Positions 46,161 through 56,607 of a stretch of DNA of 64,000 nt are shown here, one piece after another. The stretch lies in the NCBI GenBank assembly GCA_023053575.1, contig JAKZAP010000001.1:28414533-28478532 (forward strand). The letters are read 5' to 3'. The notes beneath the pieces are model-generated. The model had not been told where the DNA came from. It did not search any database and worked only from the letters and a program-made list of their open reading frames with translations. Each line of letters opens with the position of its first letter. The stretch's first letter is position 1. The position numbers were made by a program, and so were the translations under genes. Source of the DNA: Branchinecta lynchi (Eukaryota > Arthropoda > Branchiopoda > Anostraca > Branchinectidae).

Positions 46161-46565
46161 GCTAAAAATTAGCTTTTTTCGGCGCGAATAGCCGGCAAAA
46201 GTATACTAACATTCTTTATCGACAAATTTTGTAGAAGAAATTCAGCTCTGACCTAGCCAATAGGAACACTTACGAAGGAATTCTTACGTCTGGAATAAAA
46301 AGTAAAATCTTAAAAGCCAATCTGTCATGTTCCGAAGTCACGTTATTTATGGAAGTATCTTCAGAACGAAGTTTAGTAACAAGCATTCGAGCACAGTACC
46401 AGAGCGAAATAATAGGGAGTAAGCACCAAGATCAGTGCTTTCTATTGGTAGGAAACGTCCCTTACGCGTAGCGCCGCCCGTACGCTCGAGGCGTTCGAAG
46501 TGAGAACAAACTCGCGGATTTAAAAAGTTCTAGTACAGCTCAGATCAGAGAAAAATATCACTTAG
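46161..46565. other. No recognised feature
   Basis: Possible interior of the preceding hAT-like element; no transposase motif. Confidence 0.35.
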
Positions 46566-46573
46566 CCCTTGAC

Positions 46574-46978
46574 TAGTGTTGGGCGATATTTAGGAATATC
46601 GAAATATCGATATTTTCAAGTTCGATTATCGACATTTCGATCATCGTAAACCGATATTAGTAACTGCTTACACTGCAACTTTCCATTGACAAAAAAAAAC
46701 AAGACAAAAACTGAACTAAAACAATAAGATCAAGCATTCCCAGTGAGAAATAGTAGCATTTCCACGCTTTTCCGTCCCAGTCTGTTTCTCGTCCCCAGTC
46801 AAAATCAATTTTGAAATCCCTATTTGTTCTTTATTCTGAAAATCCCGAATGATTAGAGCTATTGCACATCGTAATGCAACTATCGAAAATCTCAAATTTG
46901 AAAAGTCAGTATCGAAATATCGATATTTTTCAGTACAATCGATAATTCGATTATCGTATTGAATATCGCCTAACACTA
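46574..46978. mobile_element. hAT MITE, 405 bp, exact 8-bp TSD
   Basis: CCCTTGAC at 46566-46573 and 46979-46986. The ends TAGTGTTGGGCGATATT and AATATCGCCTAACACTA are inverted. The subterminal parts are dense in TATCGATA and CGATATC words in both orientations. No transposase; the minus open frame at 46716-46988 only spans the element. Confidence 0.85.
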
Positions 46979-46986
46979 CCCTTGAC

Positions 46987-47499
46987 ATTCAAAGGAGACA
47001 AGCTTGCGGGATTTTTAGATTTTTAAGTACAGCTAAGGTGTGGTATGCACACATAAAGGAAACAAGCGAAATTGTATGGTGTTTTTATTTATTTTTTGTG
47101 CTCGAACATGGAGATGTCTGTGCGAACACTGGTGAACGACAGACTATGCTTTCATTACGTTCTCTATCGCTAGTGGTTCTAGTGTCGCTACTGTCGAGCC
47201 TGTGTCACTTTTTTCAAGTCTTGGTGCTTCTCCTTAGTGTTATTTTGCTTTTTACTTGGCTAAGGGATTTTTTATTTTTCATCTTTGGCTTTAGTGAGAG
47301 TCAGAATATGCACTGATAAAGTTCATCGCGACGCGAAGAATTTTAATTTTGACAAAAGCCGGCATTTGAATGGCTAAAGTGATGCTGAGGAAATTGCTCA
47401 GTTCCAAATTATAAGGTCACTTCTGAAGAAAGCCCGTCATTGTATGATACCCAAAAAAGATTTATGTTTCTTCAATCGTTTAACTGTTTTCGGCAATCA
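46987..47499. other. No recognised feature
   Basis: The 92-codon frame at 47038-47316 is a low-complexity leucine/phenylalanine-rich translation without known motif. Confidence 0.4.
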
Positions 47500-48745
47500 G
47501 TTATATAAATAACGGAGCAGCGAAGCAATGCATTTTCATCGGGTCTTGAAGCCTATTTAGGTAAATAAGAGATGGGTAACTAGAGTTGTGTTTTCAGGCT
47601 CGCGCTTCTCAACCCGAGTTCGTCACAAGTCGTTTTACGGAGCGCGTCGAGTACGCATCCTAACATGGGTTCCGTGTTTTATGGCTTCAAGCGTTTTTAG
47701 CTCCCGTGATTCTTTCGAGCTGAGCACCGAATCACACACGGACTCGGTAGAGTATCAAATCCTATGCCGGGTTTTCTTGTGCAAACACGTGCGCTGAAAA
47801 CGGGGACAGCGCAACGTGTTAGGATTTGAGTTCAACACACTCATTGCAGAAAACGCAACTGAGACTGTCGTACCTCAGTCATGTTAGGTTACACTTTAAG
47901 GAAAGGTTAAGTTTAGCCGGAAATGGCCGAGATAGGACAATCTAGTTACCCATCCTTTAATCACTTAAAGAAGCTTGAAGACCCGATGAGAATACGTCAC
48001 CTCGCTGCTCCACTATTCACGAATAAGAAATCTTCATATAAGGCGTATTCTCCCGTTCCCTGAGGACTCCACTTGAGGAGTCCCCGCGTTTTTGTTTGTC
48101 CCAGGGACTCACTCCCCGTATTCTCGCGAGTCCCCACGGAGAAATGCTCCAATTATCATCACCATCATCGAAAAGGACTCTTTCAGACTCGGAGGGGAAT
48201 CAATTTTTGCTGGTGTTGATGCAATTTAAAATTAACTTCAGAATAAACAAAACCAAAAATAAACTGGATCAAGACTAATTTCGTCAACTGCATATTTATT
48301 TTTCGAACAAAATCCATTTTTAAAGCATTCCCCGTGTTCTCGCAGTTTCCATACGCGGAGTCCGCGTGGAGTGACTCCCTCTATTCTCGCCGTTCCCTTC
48401 GATTCCCCGAGGAGTCCTCGGGGAACGGAGAGAATACGCCTGTAGTGGAATTTCCCTGTCGGATTTGTGGTACCTGCGGGCTAGTACCTGCGTTTTCTGC
48501 TGCTTGACTAAATTGATTTACGAAAAATAAGTGTTCACGCAGTGAGGTATCTTTCACGAGCTGATCACTTAGAATTTTGCGCTGTGAGGACGGCCGTAGT
48601 TATCCTGAAGGTCATACTAGAGCAAAAAGTGAAACATAAGAAAATCCCTTAACACAATCCAAATAATGCAGTTTATTCAGTTAAATGACTCAAAATTAAG
48701 TTGACTTTTCAGTTAAACTTTAAGGTTCAGGTTACAATTTAAAGA
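47500..48745. repeat. R7 repeat with inverted arms and a nested MITE
   Basis: Plus-strand arm 47505-47590 (GGAGCAGCGAAGCAATGC, CATCGGGTCTTGAAGCC, GGGTAACTAGAG) is inverted at 47940-48025 (CTAGTTACCC, GAAGACCCGATGAG, CGCTGCTCCACTATTC). The sequence after the nested element (48442-48725) continues the uninterrupted copy at 34095-34370. Confidence 0.7.
48041..48441. mobile_element. MITE, 401 bp, inserted in R7
   Basis: AGGCGTATTCTCCCGTTCCC at the left is inverted at the right as GGGGAACGGAGAGAATACGCCT. Comparison with 34085-34100 (TTTTCATTTAGTGGAATTTC) shows the host joined without it, consistent with a TA target. The arms are rich in GAGGACTCC and GGAGTCC. Interior AT-rich, no coding capacity. 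Confidence 0.8.
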
Positions 48746-49619
48746 AATAGTGTGGTAGATGCACAAATTAAAACCTAATGGTTTAGCGACATCTCCCTGG
48801 CAAGGACTATAACCGAAGACAGCGCGATACAGGGATTACACAACGGAGCCTTCCTTTCCTTTATCAGTCGTGAATCGTGACTGTGCAAAGCTCTTGTGTG
48901 ATCGTTGTGTCAACACAATTAGACTTCCCGGCTATACAGTCTGGGAAATAGTGTGGTAGATAAGATTCTCATGCATACGTAAAGTCTGGGGCCCGATTTC
49001 CACAGCAATTGAGATTGGAAAGTTCTTCAAACAATATGAATAAAGAAGCAGGGATCAATAGACTAAAGTGTGTTTGGATTGTCTTTCGGTGTGTTGTAGG
49101 GCTTCTCAGTTCTAGAACAGAGCAGCCTTTAAGAGTACTAAAGTGACGATAGTGAGCTTTAGTACTGAGCCCATGAGACCTAGCATGCCGATGATGATTA
49201 GTTTCAATTTGTTAAAGTTCAATGGGCACATCAAACTACCCCAATCCCACTCTGTAACAACCGAGGAACAATGCTTACCCCCTAGATCAGCAGCTTTTTC
49301 AACAGTTTCCTCTCTGTGGTATTTTAAAGCGTAATTTTTTGGGCCAGTACATGCTCAATTTACTAGCTTGGACAAAGATAAAAGTGATATTTCTTATAAT
49401 ACTTAGTAGATTTTTATTTTATGCATAAATCAGCTTGTTTAATTCAGATTTGAATAGGTTATTTTTTTTTGAATGATTTTTGTAGCTATGTTATTTTTTT
49501 ATAAGCTTATTGGATATTCTGGTACATTTTATAAAGCAAGATAATCAAGCTTCAAAACAATATTCCACAAAGAAAAAATTTGAATAGGCACTTTAAGCAG
49601 TGGTAGCTTTATTTCAGCC
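48746..49619. other. No gene recognised
   Basis: AATAGTGTGGTAGAT occurs twice (48748 and 48947), so there is a small local repeat. The rest is unassigned. Confidence 0.4.
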
Positions 49620-50118
49620 AAAAGCCATATATCACACAACAAAACAAAAACACAACAGAACCTAACAAGAGCTGGAAGCTCATATGGCCCTTGCAAGGCT
49701 TGGCAAAAGGATGAAAGTAGGAATTAGCCAATTCGTGGGTTTGTTGTGATCATTTAGAAGCAAAACCGCTGAGATAAGAATGACGATGAACCCTTGGAAA
49801 TCACGAGAATGTATCGTTTGGTTTGGTTGGTTTTTGGTTTGTTTTTTTTTGCACTTGGTTGTGATGATGCGCTCTAAGGGTGCTAGAAATTCATCTGTAA
49901 TCAAAACTCTCGAGTCAAAAATGTTTCATGGCCCTTTAGGACCATGAATATATATGGTCTGGTCAAAAATATTATTTTACTCTTCGGTTAAGATTCTCAC
50001 TTTAAAGGTTCTAGCAAGTCATTTCTAAGCAAAACCCTTGAGGCAAAAATGATAATGGGCTCATGGGGATCAAGAAAATGTAGATTTTGCTTAAAAGTAT
50101 TTTTTGTACTTTGCTGTG
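49620..50118. repeat. R8 diverged tandem units, about 130-150 bp
   Basis: AAGCAAAACCGCTGAG (49750), ATCAAAACTCTCGAGTC (49899) and AAGCAAAACCCTTGAGG (50028) start similar units with AATGATAATGGGCTCATGG-type segments. One further unit is at 33167. The array runs directly into R1. Confidence 0.55.
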
Positions 50119-50300
50119 AAGATGGTCGGATCTGGAAAGTGACAACTTCTAAGACAATCTTGTCAAGTCTCTAATGTTCAAGCCAAGTTTCGTCGTCCTA
50201 GCATATCTGGAAGTACCTTAAATTGCCATCACTGGGATTCCGGACCACCCTCCAACTCTCCCCCTGAGTTCCCAAATTTGGTCCGGTTCTGTTACTGGTG
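50119..50300 (-). repeat. R1 interspersed repeat, fragment
   Basis: GATGGTCGGATCTGG, AAGTTTCGTCGTCCTAGCAT, GGAAGTACCTTAAATTG and GGATTCCGGACCACC follow the R1 order in the minus orientation. Confidence 0.65.
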
Positions 50301-50654
50301 TGTCTAGGGCTTACGTTTGTTCGTAACGAATATATTTGGGAAGTGAACTTGAATAAACTGAATAAGAAAAATACCACTAAAATACTTCTTTCAATAGCGC
50401 AATTGGAACAAGGCCAATCGACGAAATTTAATCCAACCTTTTCAACCATTCCCGAAAGTAGAATCAAATCTAAACTGTTTAATCTTCTCTTCAAGGAAGA
50501 TTTCGTCAATATTTTCAAAGTAGAAATACATATTTGCTACGAATGGAATTCTATACCGGGAATGAAACGAGATCGTTCAGGTTATAGAAAGGGCACTTTG
50601 ATCTCAAGAACGCGAATACACACTCGAACATGCATTTTTTGCTTTTTTTTCACT
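50301..50654. other. No recognised feature
   Basis: The plus frame 50298-50717 is open for 139 codons but enters R1 at its end and has no known motif. Confidence 0.35.
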
Positions 50655-51895
50655 TGCCTTTCGGCCAAGTGCCATATACCGATCACTTTTTTGTCGGTCG
50701 GTCGGTCAGTCCGGTGACCGCGAGTTATGGTACTTCCAGATGTGCTAGGACGATGAAACTTCGCAGTCATATAAAAAGACCCCACCAAACTAACTTGGAA
50801 GCCGGTCCAACCATCGTGGAGGGAGTGGGGGAGGGGGAATATGGAATCTTGAGGATGAATAACTTGGAAGGGGGGTCGGATCTTAATGAAACTTGATATT
50901 TGGAACGACCCCGTGTCCCCGACCTCCCATTTCAAGTCCGGACTGGGTCCAATGAATGGGGGGGGGGGTCGGAGGGTGTACCGGAAATCTTGTGATACGC
51001 TTAGAGTGAAGCGATTAGGATGAATCTTGGTGGGAAGAACAAGCACAAGCCCTAGATACATCACTGACAGAACTGAACCGGATTTGGGCATTGTGGGGGG
51101 AGCTGGAGGGGGTGGGGGTTCTGGAATTCAGATTATCCGAGTTGAGGTACTTCCAGCGGAGGCGTCACGTATGGGGGGCAGGGGCGTCACGACTGGGGGG
51201 AAGGGGGGACACCCCCCCCAATGCTTTCGGTCAGTCAGTAAAAAATAACCGAGTCGGCGCACAGCGCCGCGATTTTTGGGCAAAACCGTTGTTTTTTTCA
51301 TGATAACAGCCGGTTTTTCTGAAAATTGGTCGACTTTTTGTCAAAATAGTTGGTTCCCCCCCCTCTCCCCCGCCCCAATGTTGTCGGCCAGTCTGTAAAA
51401 AAAAAGCCGAGTCAAGGTTCAAGGTTCTTTTAATAGAACCAATATATACAAAGTATTAGGTAACTCAAGGCTGAGAGTACAGCTCGAATGCAATTGAGCT
51501 ACCGTTAAGCAACACTAAATATGCACAAAAATTATAGTCGGCTTGAAGTTCCACGATTTTTCGTAAAAACAGTGGATTTTTTTCTTGGAAACAGTCGATT
51601 TTTCGTCAAAACAGTCGGTCTTTTTTAAAATCGGTCGATTTTTCGTCAAAACAGTAATTTTTTCTTAAAAGAGTCGTTTTTCTGCAAAAATAGTCGGTAA
51701 ATGACCAGCCAGTCAGTAAATACCTTCTCCTCCTCCCCCAAACATTTTGGCTAGTAACGCCTCTGACTTCCAGGTGGGCTAGGACCATGAAACTTGGCAG
51801 ACATGTCAGAGACCCGACCAGATTATCTTGGAAAATGTCACTTGCCTGATCCAACCACCGTGGAGGGAGAAGGAGTCCCGAATCTTGAGTTATGC
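50655..51895 (+). repeat. R1 interspersed repeat interrupted by a hAT element
   Basis: Begins TTTCGGCCAAGTGCCATATACC, GTCGGTCGGTCGGTC, CGCGAGTTATGGTACTTCC, and repeats that block at 51140 (GAGTTGAGGTACTTCCAG). The second block is cut by the insert at 51157 and resumes at 51766 (ACTTCCAGGTGGGCTAGG, AAACTTGGCAGACATG). Confidence 0.8.
51157..51765. mobile_element. hAT element, 609 bp, exact 8-bp TSD
   Basis: ACTTCCAG at 51149-51156 and 51766-51773. The ends CGGAGGCGTCACG and AGTAACGCCTCTG are inverted. A second CAGGGGCGTCACGACTGGGG lies at 51179, so the left end is duplicated or a nested end is present. The interior repeats GTCGATTTTTCGTCAAAACAG. No transposase frame. The uninterrupted R1 sequence at 50725 confirms the insertion point. 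Confidence 0.85.
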
Positions 51896-51899
51896 ATAA

Positions 51900-52350
51900 C
51901 TTTCGAACGGGTGACCTTATTTTCTACTCCGTCTTTGTGCCTTGTGTTTATTTTGACGGGTTATAAATAAAATCATCATCATCATCATCATATTAATGAA
52001 ACGTGATATTTGGGAAGACTCTGTCTCTCAGATGTCCCATTTCAGATTCGCACTGGATCCGATGAACGTGGGGGAGGGGGGGGGGGGGGTGTGAAAGGGA
52101 ACCAGAAATCTTGTGGTGCACTCGGGAAGAACTTGGGGGGAAGAACAAGCACACGAACTAGGTACATCAGTTACAGAACAGGACCGGAATCGGGTACTGT
52201 GGGGGGAGCTGTAGGGAGATTCGGAATTCCGGTGATCACGAGTTAAGGAATTCCAAATGTGCTTGGACGATTAAACTTGGCTGGAACATTAAAGACTCGA
52301 CAAGATTGGCTTAGAAATTGTCACTTTCCAGATTCGAGCATCCTTTAAAG
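51900..52350 (+). repeat. (ATC)n microsatellite and R1 fragment
   Basis: ATCATCATCATCATCATCAT at 51971-51990. From 52000 R1 resumes: ACTCTGTCTCTCAGATG, G-run at 52070-52090, GGGGGGAAGAACAAGCACACG, GTGATCACGAGTTAAGG and GACAAGATTGGCTTAGAAATTG. The last block is the empty site for the insertion at 32685. Confidence 0.75.
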
Positions 52351-52452
52351 TCCTTAACTTCCCCGCAAAGTACAAACAAACTTCGAAGCAAAAGATATAT
52401 TTTCATGATACCCATCAGTCCATGATCACTTTTGCCTCAATAGTTTTGCTTA

Positions 52453-52686
52453 AGTCCGGTCTTCACCTCCCGGAACTTCCGGAATATGGGCTTCCAGATT
52501 ATTCTTTGACGTCTTCTGTAAATTGCATCTGGAATATGAACCGGTCCGAACGTATTTCAAAATAATCCGGGAAAAAGTGGCTTTTGAATTAATAAATTAA
52601 TTATTTAATTTTTAAGTATCGCAGAAGAAATTAAAAAAAATGTCGAAAAATCTGGGAACCCAGATTCCGGAAGGTCAAGACTCACC
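52453..52686. mobile_element. Harbinger-like MITE, 234 bp, TTA duplication
   Basis: Same family as 26844-27077: TCCGGTCTTCACCTCCCGG, GGCTTCCAGATTATTC, TGACGTCTTCTGTAAATTG, ATCGCAGAAGAAATTAAA and GGGAACCCAGATTCCGG in identical order. TTA flanks at 52450-52452 and 52687-52689. A local TTAATAAATTAATTATTTAA expansion replaces part of the middle. Confidence 0.75.
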
Positions 52687-52689
52687 TTA

Positions 52690-53871
52690 GAAATGAACTT
52701 CGAGGTCCGTAAAGCGCGCATCTTAACTGAAAAGTGAAATAGAAAATACTATCGACCAACCGATACATCTTAACATAAAGAGGTAATAGGGCGAGGTGTG
52801 CTAAATAAGGATGGTGTACACCCTGAATGGGTATTCCTTTTTGATAAAATTTATTTGATTTTGTATCGAGGTTAATGTTGTTCTGTTTTCGTAGTCGTTG
52901 CTTTTTCTTTTTTTTCACATGCTCCATCTTTTTCCTCCTTTCTGCTACTGATGGGCAATACAAAATTTCATTAATTTCTTTGTTGGTTGTTTGACAGAAA
53001 TTCGAGAAGAAACCTGAAACAAATTATTGAAAGAAAGAAACAATACCAAATGCTTAGCAGAATCTTTCACTTCTTACCGACATAGTAAACTAAAGCTTGT
53101 TTTTCTCGTCTGATTATTTTGTTAAAGTAGTATCTTTTACTTCGTACCCACATAGTAAGTAAAGCTTTCTTTTCGCCTGATTCTGTTCTACCTTTTACAA
53201 CATACCTAGCTCCCGTATGGAATTATAAGCTTTTCAAATCCCAACCTTTCTCCATTGTTTCGTTTTGTGCCTACGAATTTTTAGCGCCTTTTCGGTTGTG
53301 CCGAGTTTTGCTCGTCACGAAACGCAAAGTTTGCCGGAATCTTTAAGGTCCGCCGATAACTCTTTCCCACATATGAGAATCTTCTGTTTTCTACTTCTTT
53401 TCTTCGCTCAGTTTTCCCACTTTTTCACCACGGCGCGTTCTGTTACAAATGTTTCGCTGGAAAGCTGGATAGACTCGACAAGCGCCAACAAGAAAATCAA
53501 TAATTTCAGATGGAAAATAATTTTTTTTTCTAAAAACTCTTTTCTGGTCCGTTTCATAGGGAAAAGATAATTTTTAGTAAGAGTTCTGCTTTGATCTTGG
53601 TTACTTTCTACGGACTTGTCATCACTTGCATTTGTATATTACAATTATATTTATATTTTCGTTCCCCTCGATACAGTTTATCTATGATGATTGGAAGTAA
53701 TGATTGGAAGAGTGATAATTCTTGATAATTCTGTTAAGACTGATATCGGTGAAAGGAGCATCTCCTTGAGGGCAATTGGTGGGTGGAGGGTTTGGAAGAC
53801 GAGAGAGGACAAACTGACAAATTAATTAATTAATTTTTATTTATTTTACTGAAGGTTAGATTAGTTATATA
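52690..53871. other. Small duplications; no gene
   Basis: 53051-53104 (TCTTTCACTTCTTACCGAC, ATAGTAAACTAAAGC) is repeated at about 53128-53180. 53218-53392 is the repeat shared with 36265-36432. TTAATTAATTAATT at 53821. No exon recognised. Confidence 0.45.
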
Positions 53872-54204
53872 CAGTGGCGAAACTAGCCCATTTTCTTGGG
53901 GGGGCAAGTCCAGATTTTACCGACAAGATTTAACAATTACCGACAAGAAGCGGCATTGCCGCTGCGTGGCAACGGCGCACGTTCCCCGCAAACACATCTT
54001 ACAACCGTTGTAGTAATAAGTTATAACATCAGATGAGATGGTTTTCTTATGAAAGTTAATGAATTTGCCATACGCTTCCTGGCACCAATGGTTATTAAAT
54101 GGAACCAAACATAATGCAGTCCATAGTCTTGCAAACCAGAAAAATTGACGGACATTACAACAGACTACTTCACTACTTGAAGATTTACAAACTAAGCGGC
54201 TTTT

Positions 54205-54350
54205 GTGGGTTCCAAAACGTTAGCACCTATGAGTTCGTAAAATTTGTCTGGCCGCCTGTTACAATGATAACTCTCAAAAGGGTTGCGAAATTGTGTTGAA
54301 ATTTGGTATGAGGATGCGGTGGATCAAAATACAGGTGAAGCGAACGTGCA
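54205..54350 (-). repeat. R2 terminal fragment, degraded
   Basis: TGTGGGTTCCAAAACGTTAG, ATGAGTTCGTAAAATTTGTC, ATGATAACTCTCAAAAGGG and AAATTTGGTATGAGG follow the R2 right-end order. Confidence 0.5.
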
Positions 54351-55259
54351 ATCCAATTTTATGGAAACTTGATGGTTGATGGGAGCAGATGCACTAAATT
54401 TACTAATTCCGTGTCCGAACGAAGTCTGACAACTGTGAGTGGAAGGTAGGGGTCAAGGCAACTGTGTGATACTCCTCAACAACCAAACGGGCTCATGGGC
54501 CCAAGAAAGTGCTCGGATTCAACTGAAACTTGCTGAAGTTGTAAGGTGTTCATTTTTTCTACGTCCCAGAACTGTTTTGCAAGGAGTTCTCGGAAATATT
54601 GCAATACCAGTAGGGGCCGATTGAACGGATAGACTGATTGGGATAAAACCTCGATGTAAACAGTTCATGAGACCTAGACATGTAGTTAGAGGCCCACACC
54701 GGATCTAACATCCGTAGGGTGAAGCTGGGGCTGGAGAATATCGGACCGGTAGGCCCACTGGACATTTTTTGTAATTGCTCTGATTCGACTGATGCTTGAT
54801 GGATGGTAGACGCAGATGCCAAATATGTACCACTAATGTGTTTGAATCTCTTCTTCCTTGACGGTATTGCTGTGGGGGGATTAGAGGTGGGTCGTCGATC
54901 CTCGATGGTCACGATCAACTTGGCGATACTAAAGCCATGTGACCTATTTCTGTTATTCAGGTATCCTTGCCTGGGCCAACCTCGGTAGGCTGAGTTGGTG
55001 GGGGTATTACTGACAGGAATTTGAAACTCATAAGTCACTGAATGAAGTAGGCTGTTTCCCGAACTGAAATTGTACACTCAGATCAACCCCAGTGGCGCCA
55101 TTTCAGTAAACCTCAGGGGTGTAAATAGAATGTAAAGAGAACAGAAAAGAGATTTCCAATCTTACCGACATGGCTTTTCCCGGTCACCGTATTGAAAAAT
55201 GAAAAGTAATCGATATTAGGATCGGATCAGATCTAATATTAGGATATTAGGACATCGGC

Positions 55260-56145
55260 TTGACTTCCCGACAAGGCTTTTGCGGGTATCATCTCTCACG
55301 ATAAAAAATCTGATTTCCAGACAAGAAGCTTCCTGATTACTGAAAGAGCTTCTGTCGATATCTGAAACGGTATGAGGAAAGTATTTTATCAGAGCTCTTG
55401 CCGGTACTGAAAACGGATTCCGCGCACCATCTCCGCACCGACAAATGCTGTCGATTTCCAGAAAAGAAGTTTCCTGATTAACCTAAAAGAAGTTTCCTGA
55501 TTAACCTAACTACGGAAGAAAACGGAATCCGTACACCGACATACCCTGCCGATTTCCCTACAACAAGTTTCATGATTTGTCGCCAGAGCTTTCGTCGGTA
55601 TCAGAAACGAAATGAGGAAAGTCTTTGTCAGAGCTCTTATCGGCATCAAAAACCGAATACGCGCACTGTCTCCGCACCGACAAACGCTGCCGATATCCAA
55701 CAAGAAGTTTCCTGGCTCACCGACGGAGCTTTTGTCTGTGTCAGAAACAGAATGCTAAAGCGTGCCGTCCCGACAAACGCAGCCTATTTCCCAACAGGAC
55801 GTGTCCTGTTTTACCGACAGAGCTTTTGTGGGTATCAGAAACGGAATGCTAAAGCGTGCCGTACCGATAAACGCAAGCTATTTCCCAATAGGAAGTTTCC
55901 TGTTTTACCGACAGAGTTTTTGTCGGTATTAAAAACGGAATACTAAAGGATGCCGTACCGACAAACCGTGCCTATTTCCCAACAGGACGTGTCCTGTTTT
56001 ACCGACAGAGCTTTTGTGGGTATCAGGAACGGAATGGTAAAGCGTGCCGTACCGATTAACGCAGCCTATTCCGCAACAGGAAGTTTCCTGTTTTACCGAC
56101 AGAGCTTTTATCGGTATCAGACACGGAATGATAAAAGCGTTTGTC
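55260..56145. repeat. 94-bp satellite with 188-bp dimer organisation
   Basis: CCGACRGAG occurs at 55720, 55814, 55908, 56002 and 56096: four spacings of exactly 94 bp. The last four units alternate between two types: GGACGTGTCCTG with GTGGGTATC, and GGAAGTTTCCTG with TCGGTAT. Four to five older, more diverged units extend the array left to about 55260. A C-run ends it. Confidence 0.85.
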
Positions 56146-56212
56146 TGCCCCCCCCCCCACGAAGTATCTGGTAGATATATCTCGCCACTCGTTATATAGC
56201 ATGGTAGTAAAT

Positions 56213-56598
56213 AAGTATTCTTTGAGCCCAGCTGACTCCGAAACATCTCTTCAAACAATGTTTACAACGGATACGTCAGCTATGATTGTTGATCAGCGAT
56301 ATTTCGGCCCTTCTTGGCAAGGGTCCTCGTCAGGCTGTCGATCCTCTGGTTCAACTTCGGGGAAGGAAACAAACCTGTAATAAATAACTGAAGCTTCTAC
56401 CGACTATAATTATCTTACTAAAGTAAATCATCTTCAAATACCACTATCATGAAAAAACTAGTCCTGAGATTTAATTTTTGACACGGACGCTGTTTTTGCT
56501 GCACGATCGGGACGAGGACCCTTGCCAAGAAGGGCCGAAATATCGCTGATGAAGAATCGTAGCTGACGTATCCGTTGTAAACATTGTTTGAATATATC
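56213..56598 (+). mobile_element. Palindromic hammerhead-core element, 386 bp, 9-bp TSD
   Basis: GTAGTAAAT at 56204-56212 and 56599-56607. Left arm TATTCTTTGAGCCCAGCTGAC, ACAATGTTTACAACGGATACG and an inverted core; right arm core-like sequence, GTAGCTGACGTATCCG, TTGTAAACATTG. The hairpin GTTCAACTTCGGGGAAGGAA of copy 10686 is present once at 56351. Inserted 13 bp from the end of the hAT element. Confidence 0.75.
56302..56333 (-). ncRNA. Hammerhead-ribozyme-like core
   Basis: Minus strand: CTGACGA, stem-loop GGACCCTT/AAGGGCC, GAAA. N7 is C. Followed by TATCGCTGATCAACAATCAT and AGCTGACGTATCCG, giving an imperfect stem III with the conserved TATC. The opposite arm at 56510 has lost C3 and U4 (GGGACGAG). 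Confidence 0.5.
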
Positions 56599-56607
56599 GT
56601 AGTAAAT

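Larger units (their letters stand above)
53872..56190. mobile_element. hAT element, 2.3 kb, exact 8-bp TSD, carrying a satellite
   Basis: GTTATATA at 53864-53871 and 56191-56198. The ends CAGTGGCGAAAC and CTCGCCACTC are inverted. Next to each end there is a G- or C-run (53898 and 56146) and ACCGACA words. The right 900 bp is a 94-bp satellite. The interior includes a degraded R2 end at 54205-54310 and a second CAGTGGCGCC at 55090. The 172-codon minus frame at 54559-55077 has no transposase motif, so the element is non-autonomous. Confidence 0.8.

Noticed and set aside
46716..46988. 90-codon minus open frame
   Set aside because: It spans the interior and end of a hAT MITE with exact TSD.
50582..51091. 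169-codon minus open frame
   Set aside because: It is R1 read in reverse; similar words occur at 452-682 and 1025-1279 in R1 copies, so it reflects repeat structure, not a host gene.
54559..55077. 172-codon open frame on the minus strand
   Set aside because: Lies inside the delimited hAT element, has no transposase or other motif and overlaps diverged repeat units; length is plausible by chance in 64 kb.
55260..56145. CRISPR array
   Set aside because: Units of 94 bp have no variable spacer between constant repeats; satellite DNA explains it.
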